This document shows, piece after piece, positions 44,063 through 53,178 of a stretch of 64,000 nucleotides of DNA. The notes under the pieces were generated by a model. That model made no database searches, was not told the DNA's origin, and was given only the letters and a program-made list of their open reading frames with translations. The first letter of the stretch is position 1. The number at the start of each line of letters is the position of its first letter. The position numbers were made by a program, and so were the translations under genes. The stretch comes from Blastococcus sp. URHD0036 (lineage in GTDB: Bacteria > Actinomycetota > Actinomycetes > Mycobacteriales > Geodermatophilaceae). The DNA is taken from the NCBI RefSeq assembly GCF_000701365.1, contig NZ_JNIK01000016.1, positions 310,001-374,000 of the forward strand. The letters are read 5' to 3'.

Positions 44063-44272
44063 TCAGTCCGGCAGGGGCGTGACGCTCAGCGCGCGCTTCG
44101 GGCAGGCCGCCACGGCCTCGTGCACCCGGCTCATGATCTCCTCCGGCGGGTTCTCCTGGAGGATGTAGAGGAAGCCGTCGTCGCGGACCTCGAAGACCTC
44201 GGGCGCGATGCCCATGCACACGGCGTTGGACTCGCAGAGGTCGAAGTCCGCGTCCACCTGGTAGCCAGCCAC
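44063..44272 (-). CDS. Ferredoxin, probable [3Fe-4S] type
   Basis: The 69-residue ferredoxin has CESNAVCMGIAPEVF (Cys13 and Cys19) and VAACPKRAL (Cys56). Three cysteines in Cys-x5-Cys...Cys-Pro arrangement indicate a [3Fe-4S] cluster, as in the actinobacterial ferredoxins that serve cytochrome P450s. No P450 gene is in the window, so the redox partner is unknown. The ATG at 44272 gives the family start AGYQVDADFDLC. It is divergent from smc. Confidence 0.92.
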   Translation of the reverse strand: MAGYQVDADFDLCESNAVCMGIAPEVFEVRDDGFLYILQENPPEEIMSRVHEAVAACPKRALSVTPLPD

Positions 44273-44352
44273 GGGCCCAGCGTAGTGCGTGTCCCACCGG
44301 CACCACCCGCATCTCCCGCCCCGGATCCCGGCGCGACGGGGGTGCGCTGGGC

Positions 44353-44358
44353 TAGCCT
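44353..44358 (+). promoter_or_regulatory. Putative -10 element (TAGCCT) for leaderless smc
   Basis: TAGCCT ends 9 bases before the smc GTG, without a ribosome-binding site. Confidence 0.45.
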
Positions 44359-44367
44359 CTTGACCCC

Positions 44368-47300
44368 GTGCACCTGTCGAGCCTGACGCTGAAGGGCTTC
44401 AAGTCCTTCGCGTCTCCGACGACCCTGCGGCTCGAGCCGGGGATCACCGCCGTCGTCGGGCCGAACGGGTCGGGTAAGTCCAACGTCGTCGACGCGATCG
44501 CCTGGGTCCTCGGCGAGCAGGGCGCCAAGAGCCTGCGCGGCGGCAAGATGGAGGACGTCATCTTCGCCGGCACGGCCGGCCGCCCGGCGCTGGGCCGGGC
44601 CGAGGTCACGCTGACCATCGACAACACCGACGGCGCGCTGCCGATCGAGTACACCGAGGTCTCGATCACCCGCCGCATGTACCGCTCCGGCGAGAGCGAG
44701 TACGAGATCAACGGCGACAAGGTCCGCCTGCTCGACGTCCAGGAACTGCTCAGCGACTCCGGCATCGGCCGCGAGCAGCACGTCATCGTCGGCCAGGGCC
44801 AGCTGGACGCCGTCCTCTCCGGCCGGCCCGAGGACCGGCGCGCCTTCGTCGAGGAGGCCGCCGGCGTCCTGAAGCACCGGCGCCGCAAGGAGAAGGCGCT
44901 GCGCAAGCTCGACGCGATGCAGGCCAACCTCGACCGGCTCGGCGACCTCACCGCGGAACTGCGCCGCCAGCTCAAGCCCCTGGGCCGGCAGGCCGAGGTC
45001 GCCCGCCGCGCGGCCGGCGTCCAGGCCGACCTGCGCGACGCCCGCCTCCGGCTGCTGGCCGACGACCTCGTCCGGCTCCGCGACGCGCTCGACAAGGACG
45101 TCGCCGACGAGACCGCCGCCCGGGAACGCCGCGCCGTCGTCGAGGCGGAGCTGGCCGGGGTCGCCTCCCGCGAGGCCGCGCTGGAGGCGGCGCTCGCGGC
45201 CAACGCACCGCAGCTCGGCAGCGCCCAGGACACCTGGTACCGGCTGTCGGCGCTGACCGAGCGGTTCCGGGCCGTCGCCGCGCTGGCGGGGGAGCGGCAC
45301 CGGCACCTGGCCGCGCCGCTCGCCGCCGCCACCGGTGGCCGCGACCCCGACCAGCTGGACGCCGAGGCCGACCGGATCGCCGCGACCGAGGCCGACCTCG
45401 CCGCGGGGCTGGAGGCCGAGCGGGGGCGCCTGGCCGCTGCCGTCGCCGCCCGCGCCGAGCTGGACCGGGCGCTCGCCGCCGCCGAGAAGGCGTGGGTCGC
45501 CGCCAGCCGCGCGCTGGCCGACCGCCGGGAGGGGCTGGCCCGGCTGTCCGGTCAGGTCGCCGCGGCACGGTCCCGGGTGACCGCCGGGCAGGCCGAGATC
45601 GACCGGCTCGCGGTCGCCGCCGGCGAGGCCGCCCAGCGCGCCGAGGCCGCCGCCGACCGGCTCGCCGAGCGCCGGGCCGCGCTGACCGAGCAGGAGGACG
45701 AGGACACCGCGCTGGTCACCGCGCACTCCGACGCCGTCGCCGCGCACACCGAGGCCGCCCGCCGGGTCACCGAACTGACCGCCGCCGAGCGGGCTGCCGA
45801 GCGCGACCGCGCCGGCGCTCAGGCCCACCGCGACGCCCTCGCCTCCGGTCTGGCCCCCGCCGACGGCGCGGCAGCGGTGCTCGCCGCCGGTCTCCCCGGG
45901 GTCCTCGGCCCGCTGGCCGACCGGATCACCGTCGCCGCCGGGTCGGAGACCGCGCTGGCCGCGGCGCTCGCCGGGATGGCCGACGCCGTCGTCGTCTCCG
46001 GCGTGGCGGAGGCCGCCGCGGCCCTGGCCCACCTCAAGGACGGCGCCGCGGGCCGGGCCGCGCTCCTGGTCACCGCCGGACTCCCGCCGCTGCCGCGCGA
46101 CGGCTGGCCGGAGCTGCCGGCCGGCGCGCGGTGGGCGCTGGACCTCGTGGAGGCGCCCGCCGAGCTCGCACCGGCACTGGGCCGGGTGCTGGACCGGGTG
46201 GCAGTCGTGTCCGACCTGGCGGCCGCGAGCGCATTCGTCTCCACCCACCCCCGCGCGCGGGCGGTGACCGCCGACGGCGACCTCGTCGGCGCCGACTGGG
46301 CGGCGGGCGGCCAGGCCGACGCCCCCACCGGCCTCGAGGTCCGGGCACGGGTGGAGGAGGCCGGCCGGCGGCTGGCGGCAGCCGCCGCGCGCGCGGCCAC
46401 GCTGGCCGACGAGCTCACCGCCGCCCGGGAGACCGCCCGCGAGCGGTCGGCGGACGTGGAGACCGCGCTCGCCGCCCGGCAGGCCGCCGACCGCAGCCGC
46501 TCGGCCGTCGCCACCGAGCTGGCCGAGCTGGGCGCCGCGGCGCGCTCCGCCGCCGCCGAGGCGGAGCGCTCGTCCGCCGCGCGGGTGCGCGCGGAGCAGG
46601 CGCTGGAGCAGGCCGAGTCGGCCGTGGCCGACCTCGAGGAGCGGCTCGCGGCGGCGGAGGCGGTGCCGCTGGAGGACGAGCCCTCCTCCGAGGAGCGGGA
46701 CCGGCTGCGCCTGGAGGTCGCCGCGGCGGGCCAGGCCGAGACCGAGGCGCGGCTGGCGGTGCGGACCGCGGAGGAGCGCGCCCGGGCCCTGTCCGGCCGG
46801 GCCGACTCGCTGCGCCGGCAGGCCCGTCAGGAGCGCGCCGCCCGCGAGCGCGCCGCGGCCGCCCGCGCCGCCCGTGAGCGCGGAGCCGTCGTCGCCGGGC
46901 GGGTGCGCGCCGACGCCGAGGCCGCGCTCACCGCCCTCGCCGGCTCCCTGTCACGCGCGGCGACCGAGCGCGACGAGCTGGCCCGCCGGCGCAGCGCCGC
47001 CGAGGCCGAGCTGCTGGAGGCGCGCAGCCGGGTGCGGACGGCGACGGCGGAACTGGAGCGCCTGACCGACGAGGTGCACCGCGACGAGGTCGCACGCGCC
47101 GAGCAGCGGTACCGGATCGAGGCGCTCGAGGGGCGCGCGGCCGAGGAGTACGGCGTCGACCTGCCGACGCTGGTCGCCGAGTACGGGCCTGGCGCACCCG
47201 TGCCGCCGTCGCCGGCCGAGATCGCCGCCGCGCAGGCCGCGGGGGAGCCCGAGCCGGAGCCGGTGCCCTACGACCGGCCCGCGCAGGAGCGCCGGGCGGC

Positions 47301-47934
47301 CCGCGCCGAGCGCGATCTCGCCACGCTGGGGAAGGTCAACCCGCTGGCGCTGGAGGAGTTCGCGGCGCTGGAGGAGCGGCACACGTTCCTGGCCACGCAG
47401 CTGGAGGACCTGAAGAACACCCGGCGGGACCTGCTCACCGTCGTCCGCGAGGTCGACGGCCGCATCCACGACGTGTTCGCGGCCGCGTTCGCCGACGTGC
47501 AGCGGGAGTTCGAGCAGGTCTTCGCCGTCCTGTTCCCGGGCGGGCAGGGACGGCTGACCCTGACCGACCCCGAGGACATGCTGACCACCGGCATCGAGAT
47601 CGAGGCCCGCCCGCCGGGCAAGAAGGTCAAGCGGCTGTCGCTGCTGTCGGGCGGCGAGCGCTCGCTGACGGCGGTGGCGCTGCTGGTCGCGATCTTCCGG
47701 GCCCGGCCCTCGCCGTTCTACGTGCTCGACGAGGTCGAGGCGGCGCTCGACGACGTGAACCTCGGGCGGCTGCTCACGCTGGTCGAGCAGCTGCGGTCGA
47801 CATCGCAGCTGATCGTCATCACCCACCAGAAGCGCACGATGGAGATCGCCGACGCCCTCTACGGCGTGAGCATGCGCGGCGACGGCATCACCGGCGTGAT
47901 CAGCCAGCGCCTGCGCGAGCCCGAACCCGCCTGA
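44368..47934 (+). CDS. smc: Chromosome segregation protein SMC
   Basis: The ATPase of the bacterial condensin organises and segregates chromosomes with ScpA and ScpB. The 1188-residue protein has the usual layout. The N-terminal Walker A is VVGPNGSGKSNVVDAIAWVL near 29-48, followed by a long coiled coil and a hinge around 500-650 (VLGPLADRITVAAGSETALA). A second coiled coil leads to the C-terminal head with LSLLSGGERSLTAVALLVA and Walker B in FYVLDEVEAALDDVNL. Both coiled coils are unusually Ala/Arg-rich. The GTG directly follows a TAGCCT hexamer. Confidence 0.97.
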   Translation: MHLSSLTLKGFKSFASPTTLRLEPGITAVVGPNGSGKSNVVDAIAWVLGEQGAKSLRGGKMEDVIFAGTAGRPALGRAEVTLTIDNTDGALPIEYTEVSITRRMYRSGESEYEINGDKVRLLDVQELLSDSGIGREQHVIVGQGQLDAVLSGRPEDRRAFVEEAAGVLKHRRRKEKALRKLDAMQANLDRLGDLTAELRRQLKPLGRQAEVARRAAGVQADLRDARLRLLADDLVRLRDALDKDVADETAARERRAVVEAELAGVASREAALEAALAANAPQLGSAQDTWYRLSALTERFRAVAALAGERHRHLAAPLAAATGGRDPDQLDAEADRIAATEADLAAGLEAERGRLAAAVAARAELDRALAAAEKAWVAASRALADRREGLARLSGQVAAARSRVTAGQAEIDRLAVAAGEAAQRAEAAADRLAERRAALTEQEDEDTALVTAHSDAVAAHTEAARRVTELTAAERAAERDRAGAQAHRDALASGLAPADGAAAVLAAGLPGVLGPLADRITVAAGSETALAAALAGMADAVVVSGVAEAAAALAHLKDGAAGRAALLVTAGLPPLPRDGWPELPAGARWALDLVEAPAELAPALGRVLDRVAVVSDLAAASAFVSTHPRARAVTADGDLVGADWAAGGQADAPTGLEVRARVEEAGRRLAAAAARAATLADELTAARETARERSADVETALAARQAADRSRSAVATELAELGAAARSAAAEAERSSAARVRAEQALEQAESAVADLEERLAAAEAVPLEDEPSSEERDRLRLEVAAAGQAETEARLAVRTAEERARALSGRADSLRRQARQERAARERAAAARAARERGAVVAGRVRADAEAALTALAGSLSRAATERDELARRRSAAEAELLEARSRVRTATAELERLTDEVHRDEVARAEQRYRIEALEGRAAEEYGVDLPTLVAEYGPGAPVPPSPAEIAAAQAAGEPEPEPVPYDRPAQERRAARAERDLATLGKVNPLALEEFAALEERHTFLATQLEDLKNTRRDLLTVVREVDGRIHDVFAAAFADVQREFEQVFAVLFPGGQGRLTLTDPEDMLTTGIEIEARPPGKKVKRLSLLSGGERSLTAVALLVAIFRARPSPFYVLDEVEAALDDVNLGRLLTLVEQLRSTSQLIVITHQKRTMEIADALYGVSMRGDGITGVISQRLREPEPA

Positions 47935-47941
47935 TCCCCAC

Positions 47942-48004
47942 GAGGCATAGGAAGCAATCCGCACGTCCCCAGACCAGAGATGTGCGGATGGCTTCCTATG
48001 CCTC
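47942..48004. terminator. Long hairpin between smc and the convergent endonuclease gene
   Basis: A 23-base inverted repeat (47942-47964 and 47982-48004, 22 of 23 pairs) encloses a 17-base loop. The arms, beginning GAGGCATAGGAAGC, are much less GC-rich than other terminators here, and no T tract follows. It overlaps the stop codon of the minus-strand gene. Termination of both genes is the simplest role. Confidence 0.6.
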
Positions 48005-48830
48005 ACACGCCGGAGGGGACCAGGAGGTCGACGACCAGCGGCAGGTGGTCCGAGGCGCCCTCGGCGTCCAGCACCCGCGCCGACACCACGGTGACCCCGG
48101 GCGAGACCCACACCTGGTCGATCCGCCGCCGCGGGGAGCCCGACGGATGCGTGAGGCCCTGACCGCTGGTCCAGAACCGCCAGCCCGCGCGGTCCTCCTT
48201 GGCGGAGGCGAGCTCCCAGGCGTCGGTGAACCGCTCCTGCAGTTCCTGCAGCTCCGCGGCGTCGGGGGTGGCGTTGAAGTCGCCCACCAGCACGCCGGCA
48301 CCCATCGCCTCGGTCTGCAGGCCGGCCAGCGCGGCGACCTGCCCGGCGCGCTCGTCGGCCGAGTCGGTCGTCAGGTGCGTGGCGGTGACCCACAGGGTGC
48401 CGCCGTCCAGCTCCACCATGGTCTGCAGGGCGCTGCGCGGCTCGCCGCTGCCGGGCAGGCGGTGGACCTCGCTCACGAGCACCGGCAGCCGGGAGAGCAG
48501 GGCGTTGCCGTACTGGCGGCGGTCGGCGCCGTCCCGGCGCGGCTCGTCGATCGCCGGGCCCCAGGCCAGCTGCATGTCCAGCGCACGCGACAGCAGCAGG
48601 GCCTGGTCGACGTCCTCGCTGCGCGCCCCGAACCGGCGGTCGACCTCCTGCAGGCAGATGAGGTCGGCCTCGGCCGCGGCGAGCACGGTGGCGAGCCGGG
48701 CGAGGTCGTGCCGGTCGTCGGTGCCCACCCCGTGGTGGGTGTTGAAGGTGACGAGGCGGACGGGGATCGGCGGCTGGTCCGGACCGGGCGCGGGCCGGGG
48801 CGACGGGGAGTCGCTCGCTGCAGAACTCAT
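48003..48830 (-). CDS. Endonuclease/exonuclease/phosphatase family protein
   Basis: The 275-residue protein has an EEP (DNase I-like) fold. VTFNTHHGVGT near 27, ICLQEVDRRFG (catalytic Glu near 62), THLTTDSAD, VGDFNATPD near 185 and the C-terminal ASDHLPLVVDL (catalytic Asp-His) are present. Substrates in the family range from DNA to phospholipids and inositol phosphates, and none can be chosen here. The ATG at 48830 lies four bases from the stop of the upstream phosphatase gene, so the two phosphoester hydrolases are cotranscribed. Confidence 0.9.
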   Translation of the reverse strand: MSSAASDSPSPRPAPGPDQPPIPVRLVTFNTHHGVGTDDRHDLARLATVLAAAEADLICLQEVDRRFGARSEDVDQALLLSRALDMQLAWGPAIDEPRRDGADRRQYGNALLSRLPVLVSEVHRLPGSGEPRSALQTMVELDGGTLWVTATHLTTDSADERAGQVAALAGLQTEAMGAGVLVGDFNATPDAAELQELQERFTDAWELASAKEDRAGWRFWTSGQGLTHPSGSPRRRIDQVWVSPGVTVVSARVLDAEGASDHLPLVVDLLVPSGV

Positions 48831-48834
48831 CAGG

Positions 48835-50523
48835 TCAGCCTGGCACCTCCGCCGGCACCGCGTCGGTCAGCGCCAGGTCCAGCACCTCCTCCAGCTCCTC
48901 GGTCTCCCGGGTGCGCTCGTCGGCGACGAGCAGCCGGAACCGGGCGCTGCGGCCGTCGAGCACGAGCTCGCCGACCTGGTTGCCGAAGAACGGCCCGGCG
49001 CCCTTCGTCCAGTCCAGGGGGGAGGGCTGCACGCGGGCCACCTTCGCCATGCCCGTCATCAACCGGCGGGCCCACCGGCTCCAGCCGATCCGGAAGCCCA
49101 CCTTGATCGGGTGCGGGGCCTGGTTGTGCAACGGCGACACGGTGAGCTGGTGCACCCGGGAGGTCAGCCCGCCCGGCTCGGTGAGCTCGGCGGCGTAGGC
49201 GTGGTGGACGTCGCCGGACAGGACCAGCACCGTCGCCGGAGCCGGACCGGCCTCCCCCCGCGCCAGCGAGGTGACCGCCCGGCCGAGCCGCTCGAAGGAG
49301 TCGCCGAACGCGGCCCAGTGCTCCAGGTCGGCGGCCTGCCGGAGCTTCTCCGCCAGCCGGCCGCGCCACCGGCCCTCGTGTCGCACGTTGAGCGTCTCGT
49401 TCCAGCGCTCGATCTCGTGGATGGCGTGCGGGAGCAGCCACGGCAGGGACGTGCCGAGGACGACGTGCTGCACGCCCTCCTCGACCGCCCGGCGCATCGC
49501 CGCCTCGACCCAGTCGAACTCGGCGTCGTCCACCATCCGGCGGGCCTGCTCGTCGAGGACCCGGCCGGCCCGGCTGTCGACCATGACCATGCGCACGTCG
49601 CCCCAGTGCCGGACGTAGCTCCAGCGCATCGAGCCCGGGTCCTCGTCGGCGGCGACCGCCATCTCGCGGAGCATCGACTCGGCGTCGTCGCTGTCGTCCG
49701 TGCGCGTCTGCATGGCCTGCCACACGGGGTTGTCCGCCAGCTCCTGGATGCTCAGGTTGCCCAGGTGCTGGTAGATCCAGTAGCTGACCAGGCCCCCGGA
49801 GATGCGGTCGGCCCACCACCCGGTCCCGGTCACCTGGCGCCGCCAGGCGGCGGAGGTGTTCCAGTCGTCGATCATCTCGTGGTCGTCGAAGATCATCGAG
49901 GACGGGATCGTCGACAGCAGCCAGCGCACCTGGGGATCGGTCCAGGACTCGGCGTACAGCCGGGTGTACTCCTCGAAGTCGAGCACCTGCGCGCCTTCGT
50001 CGACCGGCTCGCCGCGGCGCAGCGACAGCCACTCGCGCGTCTTCGCGGTCAGCTCGTCGGCGTACACCTGGTCGCCGAGCAGCACCAGGGCGTCGGGCCA
50101 CCGGTCCTCCGGCAGCGCAGCCACCCGGGTCGCGTAGACGTCCAGGGCGTCGGGCGGGATGCCCTCGGCGAGCGCCACGGTGCTCGGGGTCGCGTACCGG
50201 CACGAGCCGAAGGCGATGGTGAACGGGCCGGGCCGGCCGGGCGTGCGGATCCGGCTCGGCGGGAAGGTCGACGCCGCGTCGGGCCAGACGCGGGCGCCGT
50301 CCAGGGCGACCTCGTAGGGCGTGGTGCTGCCCGGCTCGAGGCCCTCGACGACGACCAGCGCGTAGTGGTGGCCACCGACGCAGAAGGTGCGGGCGCGGCG
50401 GCCGAGGACCTCCACCTCGCAGGCCCGGTCGGTCTCCACCCAGACGGTCGCCGAGACGGGGTCGACGTGCCGAAGCAGCGGTCCGATGAGGAGGGCCGGG
50501 GTGCTCCCGGTGGACAGCGGCAT
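48835..50523 (-). CDS. PhoD-like alkaline phosphatase family protein
   Basis: The 562-residue metallophosphatase has an N-terminal beta domain (about 1-95, GPLLRHVDPVSATVWVETD) and a PhoD-like catalytic domain. Metal-site motifs are FGSCRYATPST near 107, LLGDQVYADE near 149, IFDDHEMIDDWN near 213 and LSGDVHHAYAAEL near 422. Unlike secreted PhoD it has no twin-arginine signal, so it is probably cytosolic. Its substrate is unknown. It precedes the EEP-family gene by four bases and is divergent from ftsY. Confidence 0.88.
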   Translation of the reverse strand: MPLSTGSTPALLIGPLLRHVDPVSATVWVETDRACEVEVLGRRARTFCVGGHHYALVVVEGLEPGSTTPYEVALDGARVWPDAASTFPPSRIRTPGRPGPFTIAFGSCRYATPSTVALAEGIPPDALDVYATRVAALPEDRWPDALVLLGDQVYADELTAKTREWLSLRRGEPVDEGAQVLDFEEYTRLYAESWTDPQVRWLLSTIPSSMIFDDHEMIDDWNTSAAWRRQVTGTGWWADRISGGLVSYWIYQHLGNLSIQELADNPVWQAMQTRTDDSDDAESMLREMAVAADEDPGSMRWSYVRHWGDVRMVMVDSRAGRVLDEQARRMVDDAEFDWVEAAMRRAVEEGVQHVVLGTSLPWLLPHAIHEIERWNETLNVRHEGRWRGRLAEKLRQAADLEHWAAFGDSFERLGRAVTSLARGEAGPAPATVLVLSGDVHHAYAAELTEPGGLTSRVHQLTVSPLHNQAPHPIKVGFRIGWSRWARRLMTGMAKVARVQPSPLDWTKGAGPFFGNQVGELVLDGRSARFRLLVADERTRETEELEEVLDLALTDAVPAEVPG

Positions 50524-50597
50524 GCCGGTCAGCGTCCCACTCCGGCCTGCGCGCCGCGGCCGGTGCGGGCTGTCGATCGCCTGGGAGACTGACGGGC

Positions 50598-51812
50598 ATG
50601 GAGTTCGTGCTGATCGCGGTCGCGATCCTCGTCGTCGCCCTGCTCGTCGGGGTCGGACTGCTCACCAGCCGCGGGAGGCGCACCACCCGGCTGGACGACG
50701 ACGCCCTGGACGGCACCACGCTCACCCGCCCCCGCCCGCCACAGGCCCCGCCGGTCGGGCCCTCCGAGACGTCGGGCGCCACGGCCAGCGGCCTGGGGAC
50801 CACCCCCGCGGAGGAGACCCGCCCCGAGGTGCCGGTCGAGCTGCCCCCGGCCGAGCCGGAGCCGGGGCTGCTGTTCGAGACCCCGCCGCCGTCGGCCGGC
50901 CGGCTGGTGCGGCTGCGCGCCCGGCTGGCCCGCTCGCAGTCCTCCCTCGGCCGCGGCCTGCTCACCGTCCTCGCCCGGGAGAAGCTCACCGAGGACGACT
51001 GGGAGGAGGTCGAGGAGACGCTCCTGGCCGCCGACGTCGGCATCGGGGCCACCACGCAGATCGTCGACCGGCTGCGCACCCAGTCACTGGTGCTGGCCAC
51101 CGCCTCGGCAGCGGACCTGCGCGCGCTGCTGGTCCGCGAGCTGACCGCCGTCCTCGGCCCGGACCTGGACCGCACCCTCGGTGTCCAGCGGCACGAGGGC
51201 CGCCCGGGCGTGGTGCTCGTGGTCGGCGTCAACGGCGCCGGCAAGACGACGACGGTCGGCAAGATCGCCCGCGTGCTGGTCGGTGACGGGCGCAGCGTCG
51301 TCCTCGGCGCCGCCGACACCTTCCGCGCGGCCGCCGCCGACCAGCTGGAGACCTGGGGCGAGCGGGTCGGGGTGCTCACCGTGCGCGGCAAGGAGGGGGC
51401 CGACCCGGCGTCGGTGGCGTTCGAGGCGGTGCGCACCGGAGTGGAGGCCGAGGTCGACACCGTCGTCGTCGACACCGCCGGACGGCTGCACACCAAGTCC
51501 GGGCTGATGGACGAGCTCGGCAAGATCAAGCGGGTCGTCGAGAAGCAGTCGCCGGTCACCGAGGTGCTGCTGGTCCTCGACGCGACGACCGGTCAGAACG
51601 GCGTCGTCCAGGCGCGGGTCTTCACCGAGGCGGTGGAGGTCACGGGCGTCGTCCTGACCAAGCTCGACGGCACCGCGAAGGGCGGCATCGTCGTCTCGGT
51701 GCAGCGCGAGCTCGGCATCCCGGTGAAGCTCGTCGGCCTCGGCGAGGGCGCCGACGACCTGGCGCCGTTCGAGCCGGAGGCCTTCGCCGAGGCGCTGGTC
51801 GGCGGGGAGTAG
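50598..51812 (+). CDS. ftsY: Signal recognition particle receptor FtsY
   Basis: The SRP receptor docks Ffh-ribosome complexes at the membrane. The 404-residue protein has an N-terminal membrane anchor (VLIAVAILVVALLVGVGLL, about 4-22). A Pro/Glu-rich linker leads to about 100, and the NG GTPase domain carries VVGVNGAGKTTTVGKIA near 211, VVDTAGRLHTKSGLMDE and LTKLDGTAKGGI. The ATG at 50598 is the natural start of the anchor. Its partner Ffh is encoded 6 kb downstream. A hairpin terminator follows. Confidence 0.97.
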   Translation: MEFVLIAVAILVVALLVGVGLLTSRGRRTTRLDDDALDGTTLTRPRPPQAPPVGPSETSGATASGLGTTPAEETRPEVPVELPPAEPEPGLLFETPPPSAGRLVRLRARLARSQSSLGRGLLTVLAREKLTEDDWEEVEETLLAADVGIGATTQIVDRLRTQSLVLATASAADLRALLVRELTAVLGPDLDRTLGVQRHEGRPGVVLVVGVNGAGKTTTVGKIARVLVGDGRSVVLGAADTFRAAAADQLETWGERVGVLTVRGKEGADPASVAFEAVRTGVEAEVDTVVVDTAGRLHTKSGLMDELGKIKRVVEKQSPVTEVLLVLDATTGQNGVVQARVFTEAVEVTGVVLTKLDGTAKGGIVVSVQRELGIPVKLVGLGEGADDLAPFEPEAFAEALVGGE

Positions 51813-51816
51813 GCGT

Positions 51817-51855
51817 GGAGGGGATCGGCGGGCGGAACGCCCACGGATCCCCTCC
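51817..51855. terminator. Terminator between ftsY and the nickel transporter gene
   Basis: GGAGGGGATC (51817-51826) pairs with GATCCCCTCC (51846-51855). The loop itself contains a smaller GGCG/CGCC pairing. The genes on both sides converge here. Confidence 0.7.
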
Positions 51856-51857
51856 GG

Positions 51858-52979
51858 TCACGGGGTGGTGCCGGTGGTCCACTTCTGCTCGATGTGGCCG
51901 AACCGCCAGACCGCGACGGCGACGGCCCAGGTGAGCACGAAGAGGCCGACGATCGCGAAGCCCACGTACTCGAGGTCGAGCGAGGCCAGCCACACCAGCG
52001 GCTGCACGTCGAGGTCGAGCCGGTCGACGAGCAGGCCGACCAGCACGAGCAGCCCGATGACGAGCGCCACGGCGACCGACAGCACCGTGATCGTGAGGTT
52101 GTAGAAGACCTTCCGCACCGGCTTGAGGAACGCCCAGCCGTAGGCGCGGGACATGAGGACGCCGTCGGCGGTGTCGAACAGGCTCATCCCGGCCGCGAAG
52201 AGCACGGGCAGCACGAGGATCGCGTACCAGGGCAGCACGAAGGCGGCGGACCCGGCGGCCAGGACCAGCAGCCCCACCTGGGTCGCGGTGTCGAAGCCGA
52301 GCCCCATCAACAGCCCGACCGGGTACAGGTGCCACGCCTTGCTCACCCGCCGGGTGACCCGGTTCAGCAGCCGCGCGAGGAAACCGCGGTTGTGCAGGTG
52401 GTGCTCGAGCTCGGCCTCGTCGTACTCCCCGGTGCGCATCCGCCGGAACACGCGGGCGATGCCGATGGCCGACCCGAGGTTCATGAGCCCGATGAGCAGC
52501 AGGAAGGACCCGGCGACGAGGGTGCCGATGAGCCCCAGTGTCTGCCCGGTCCCGGAGTCGCCGTCCTGGACGACGCCGGCGACCGACCGGACGCCGACGA
52601 CGAGCAGCAGCGCCGCGCCGAACACCACGGAGGAGTGCCCGAGGGAGAACCAGAAGCCCGTGCTCACCGACGACTTGCCCTCGTCGACGAGCTTGCGGGT
52701 GGTGTTGTCGATCGACGCGATGTGGTCGGCGTCGAAGGCGTGCCGGACGCCGAGCATGTAGGCCGTCAGGCCCACGCCGACCCCGAGGACCCCGGTACTG
52801 CCCAGCTGGTAGTTGGCCGGGGCGACGGCGAACACGAGGACGCCCCAGCCGACCACGTGCAGCAGGAGCACGAACGCGGACATGCCCCCGATCGACCGCC
52901 ACTCGGAGCGGCTGAACGTGCCACCGGTCCGGCGGCCCCCGGACGGCACGGCGGTCGGGGAGAGGGCGGGGGCGTGCAC
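51858..52979 (-). CDS. High-affinity nickel/cobalt transporter (NiCoT family)
   Basis: The 373-residue membrane permease has about eight helices. The NiCoT signature GVRHAFDADHIASIDNTTRK lies in the second helix, and FSLGHSSVVF and GLLMGLGFDTATQVGLL are the other conserved motifs. It imports Ni2+ (or Co2+), probably for urease, hydrogenase or Ni-superoxide dismutase, none of which is in the window. The central loop is His-rich (ELEHHLHNRG). The GTG at 52979 has an AGGAGGCAGC ribosome site. A Nur-type box overlaps its promoter, indicating repression by nickel. Confidence 0.93.
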   Translation of the reverse strand: MHAPALSPTAVPSGGRRTGGTFSRSEWRSIGGMSAFVLLLHVVGWGVLVFAVAPANYQLGSTGVLGVGVGLTAYMLGVRHAFDADHIASIDNTTRKLVDEGKSSVSTGFWFSLGHSSVVFGAALLLVVGVRSVAGVVQDGDSGTGQTLGLIGTLVAGSFLLLIGLMNLGSAIGIARVFRRMRTGEYDEAELEHHLHNRGFLARLLNRVTRRVSKAWHLYPVGLLMGLGFDTATQVGLLVLAAGSAAFVLPWYAILVLPVLFAAGMSLFDTADGVLMSRAYGWAFLKPVRKVFYNLTITVLSVAVALVIGLLVLVGLLVDRLDLDVQPLVWLASLDLEYVGFAIVGLFVLTWAVAVAVWRFGHIEQKWTTGTTP

Positions 52980-53022
52980 GCTGCCTCCTGGAGAGAGTGG
53001 GTCGGGCCTGCGGTGGACCTTA

Positions 53023-53039
53023 TTGCAGCCTCTTTGCAA
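53023..53039. promoter_or_regulatory. Nur (nickel uptake regulator)-type box
   Basis: TTGCAG-CCTCT-TTGCAA matches the published Streptomyces Nur box pattern TTGCAA-N5-TTGCAA with one mismatch. It lies 44 bases before the nickel transporter start. It falls in the spacer just upstream of a minus-strand TAAGGT hexamer (53016-53021), where a bound repressor would block RNA polymerase. The rest of the 329-base divergent gap (52980-53308) holds the amt promoter region and no gene. Confidence 0.7.
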
Positions 53040-53139
53040 CTGCGACCGGGTGGCAGGAACCGGTGACCTGTGCGCCCGGTCACCACCAGGACCCCGCGCA
53101 ACAGCGGTGAAACACGGCCGACGGACACGCGGGCCGGAG

Positions 53140-53178
53140 TTCACCGTCCGGAAACAGTCGGGCGTGTGCAGGCGAAAC
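53140..53178 (+). promoter_or_regulatory. Candidate GlnR half-sites upstream of amt
   Basis: TTCAC-N6-GAAAC (53140-53155) fits one half of the actinobacterial GlnR box. A second GAAAC lies at 53174-53178, 23 rather than the canonical 22 bases on, and its GTnAC partner is degenerate. The site is 131-169 bases before amt. This is a weak match. Confidence 0.3.
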
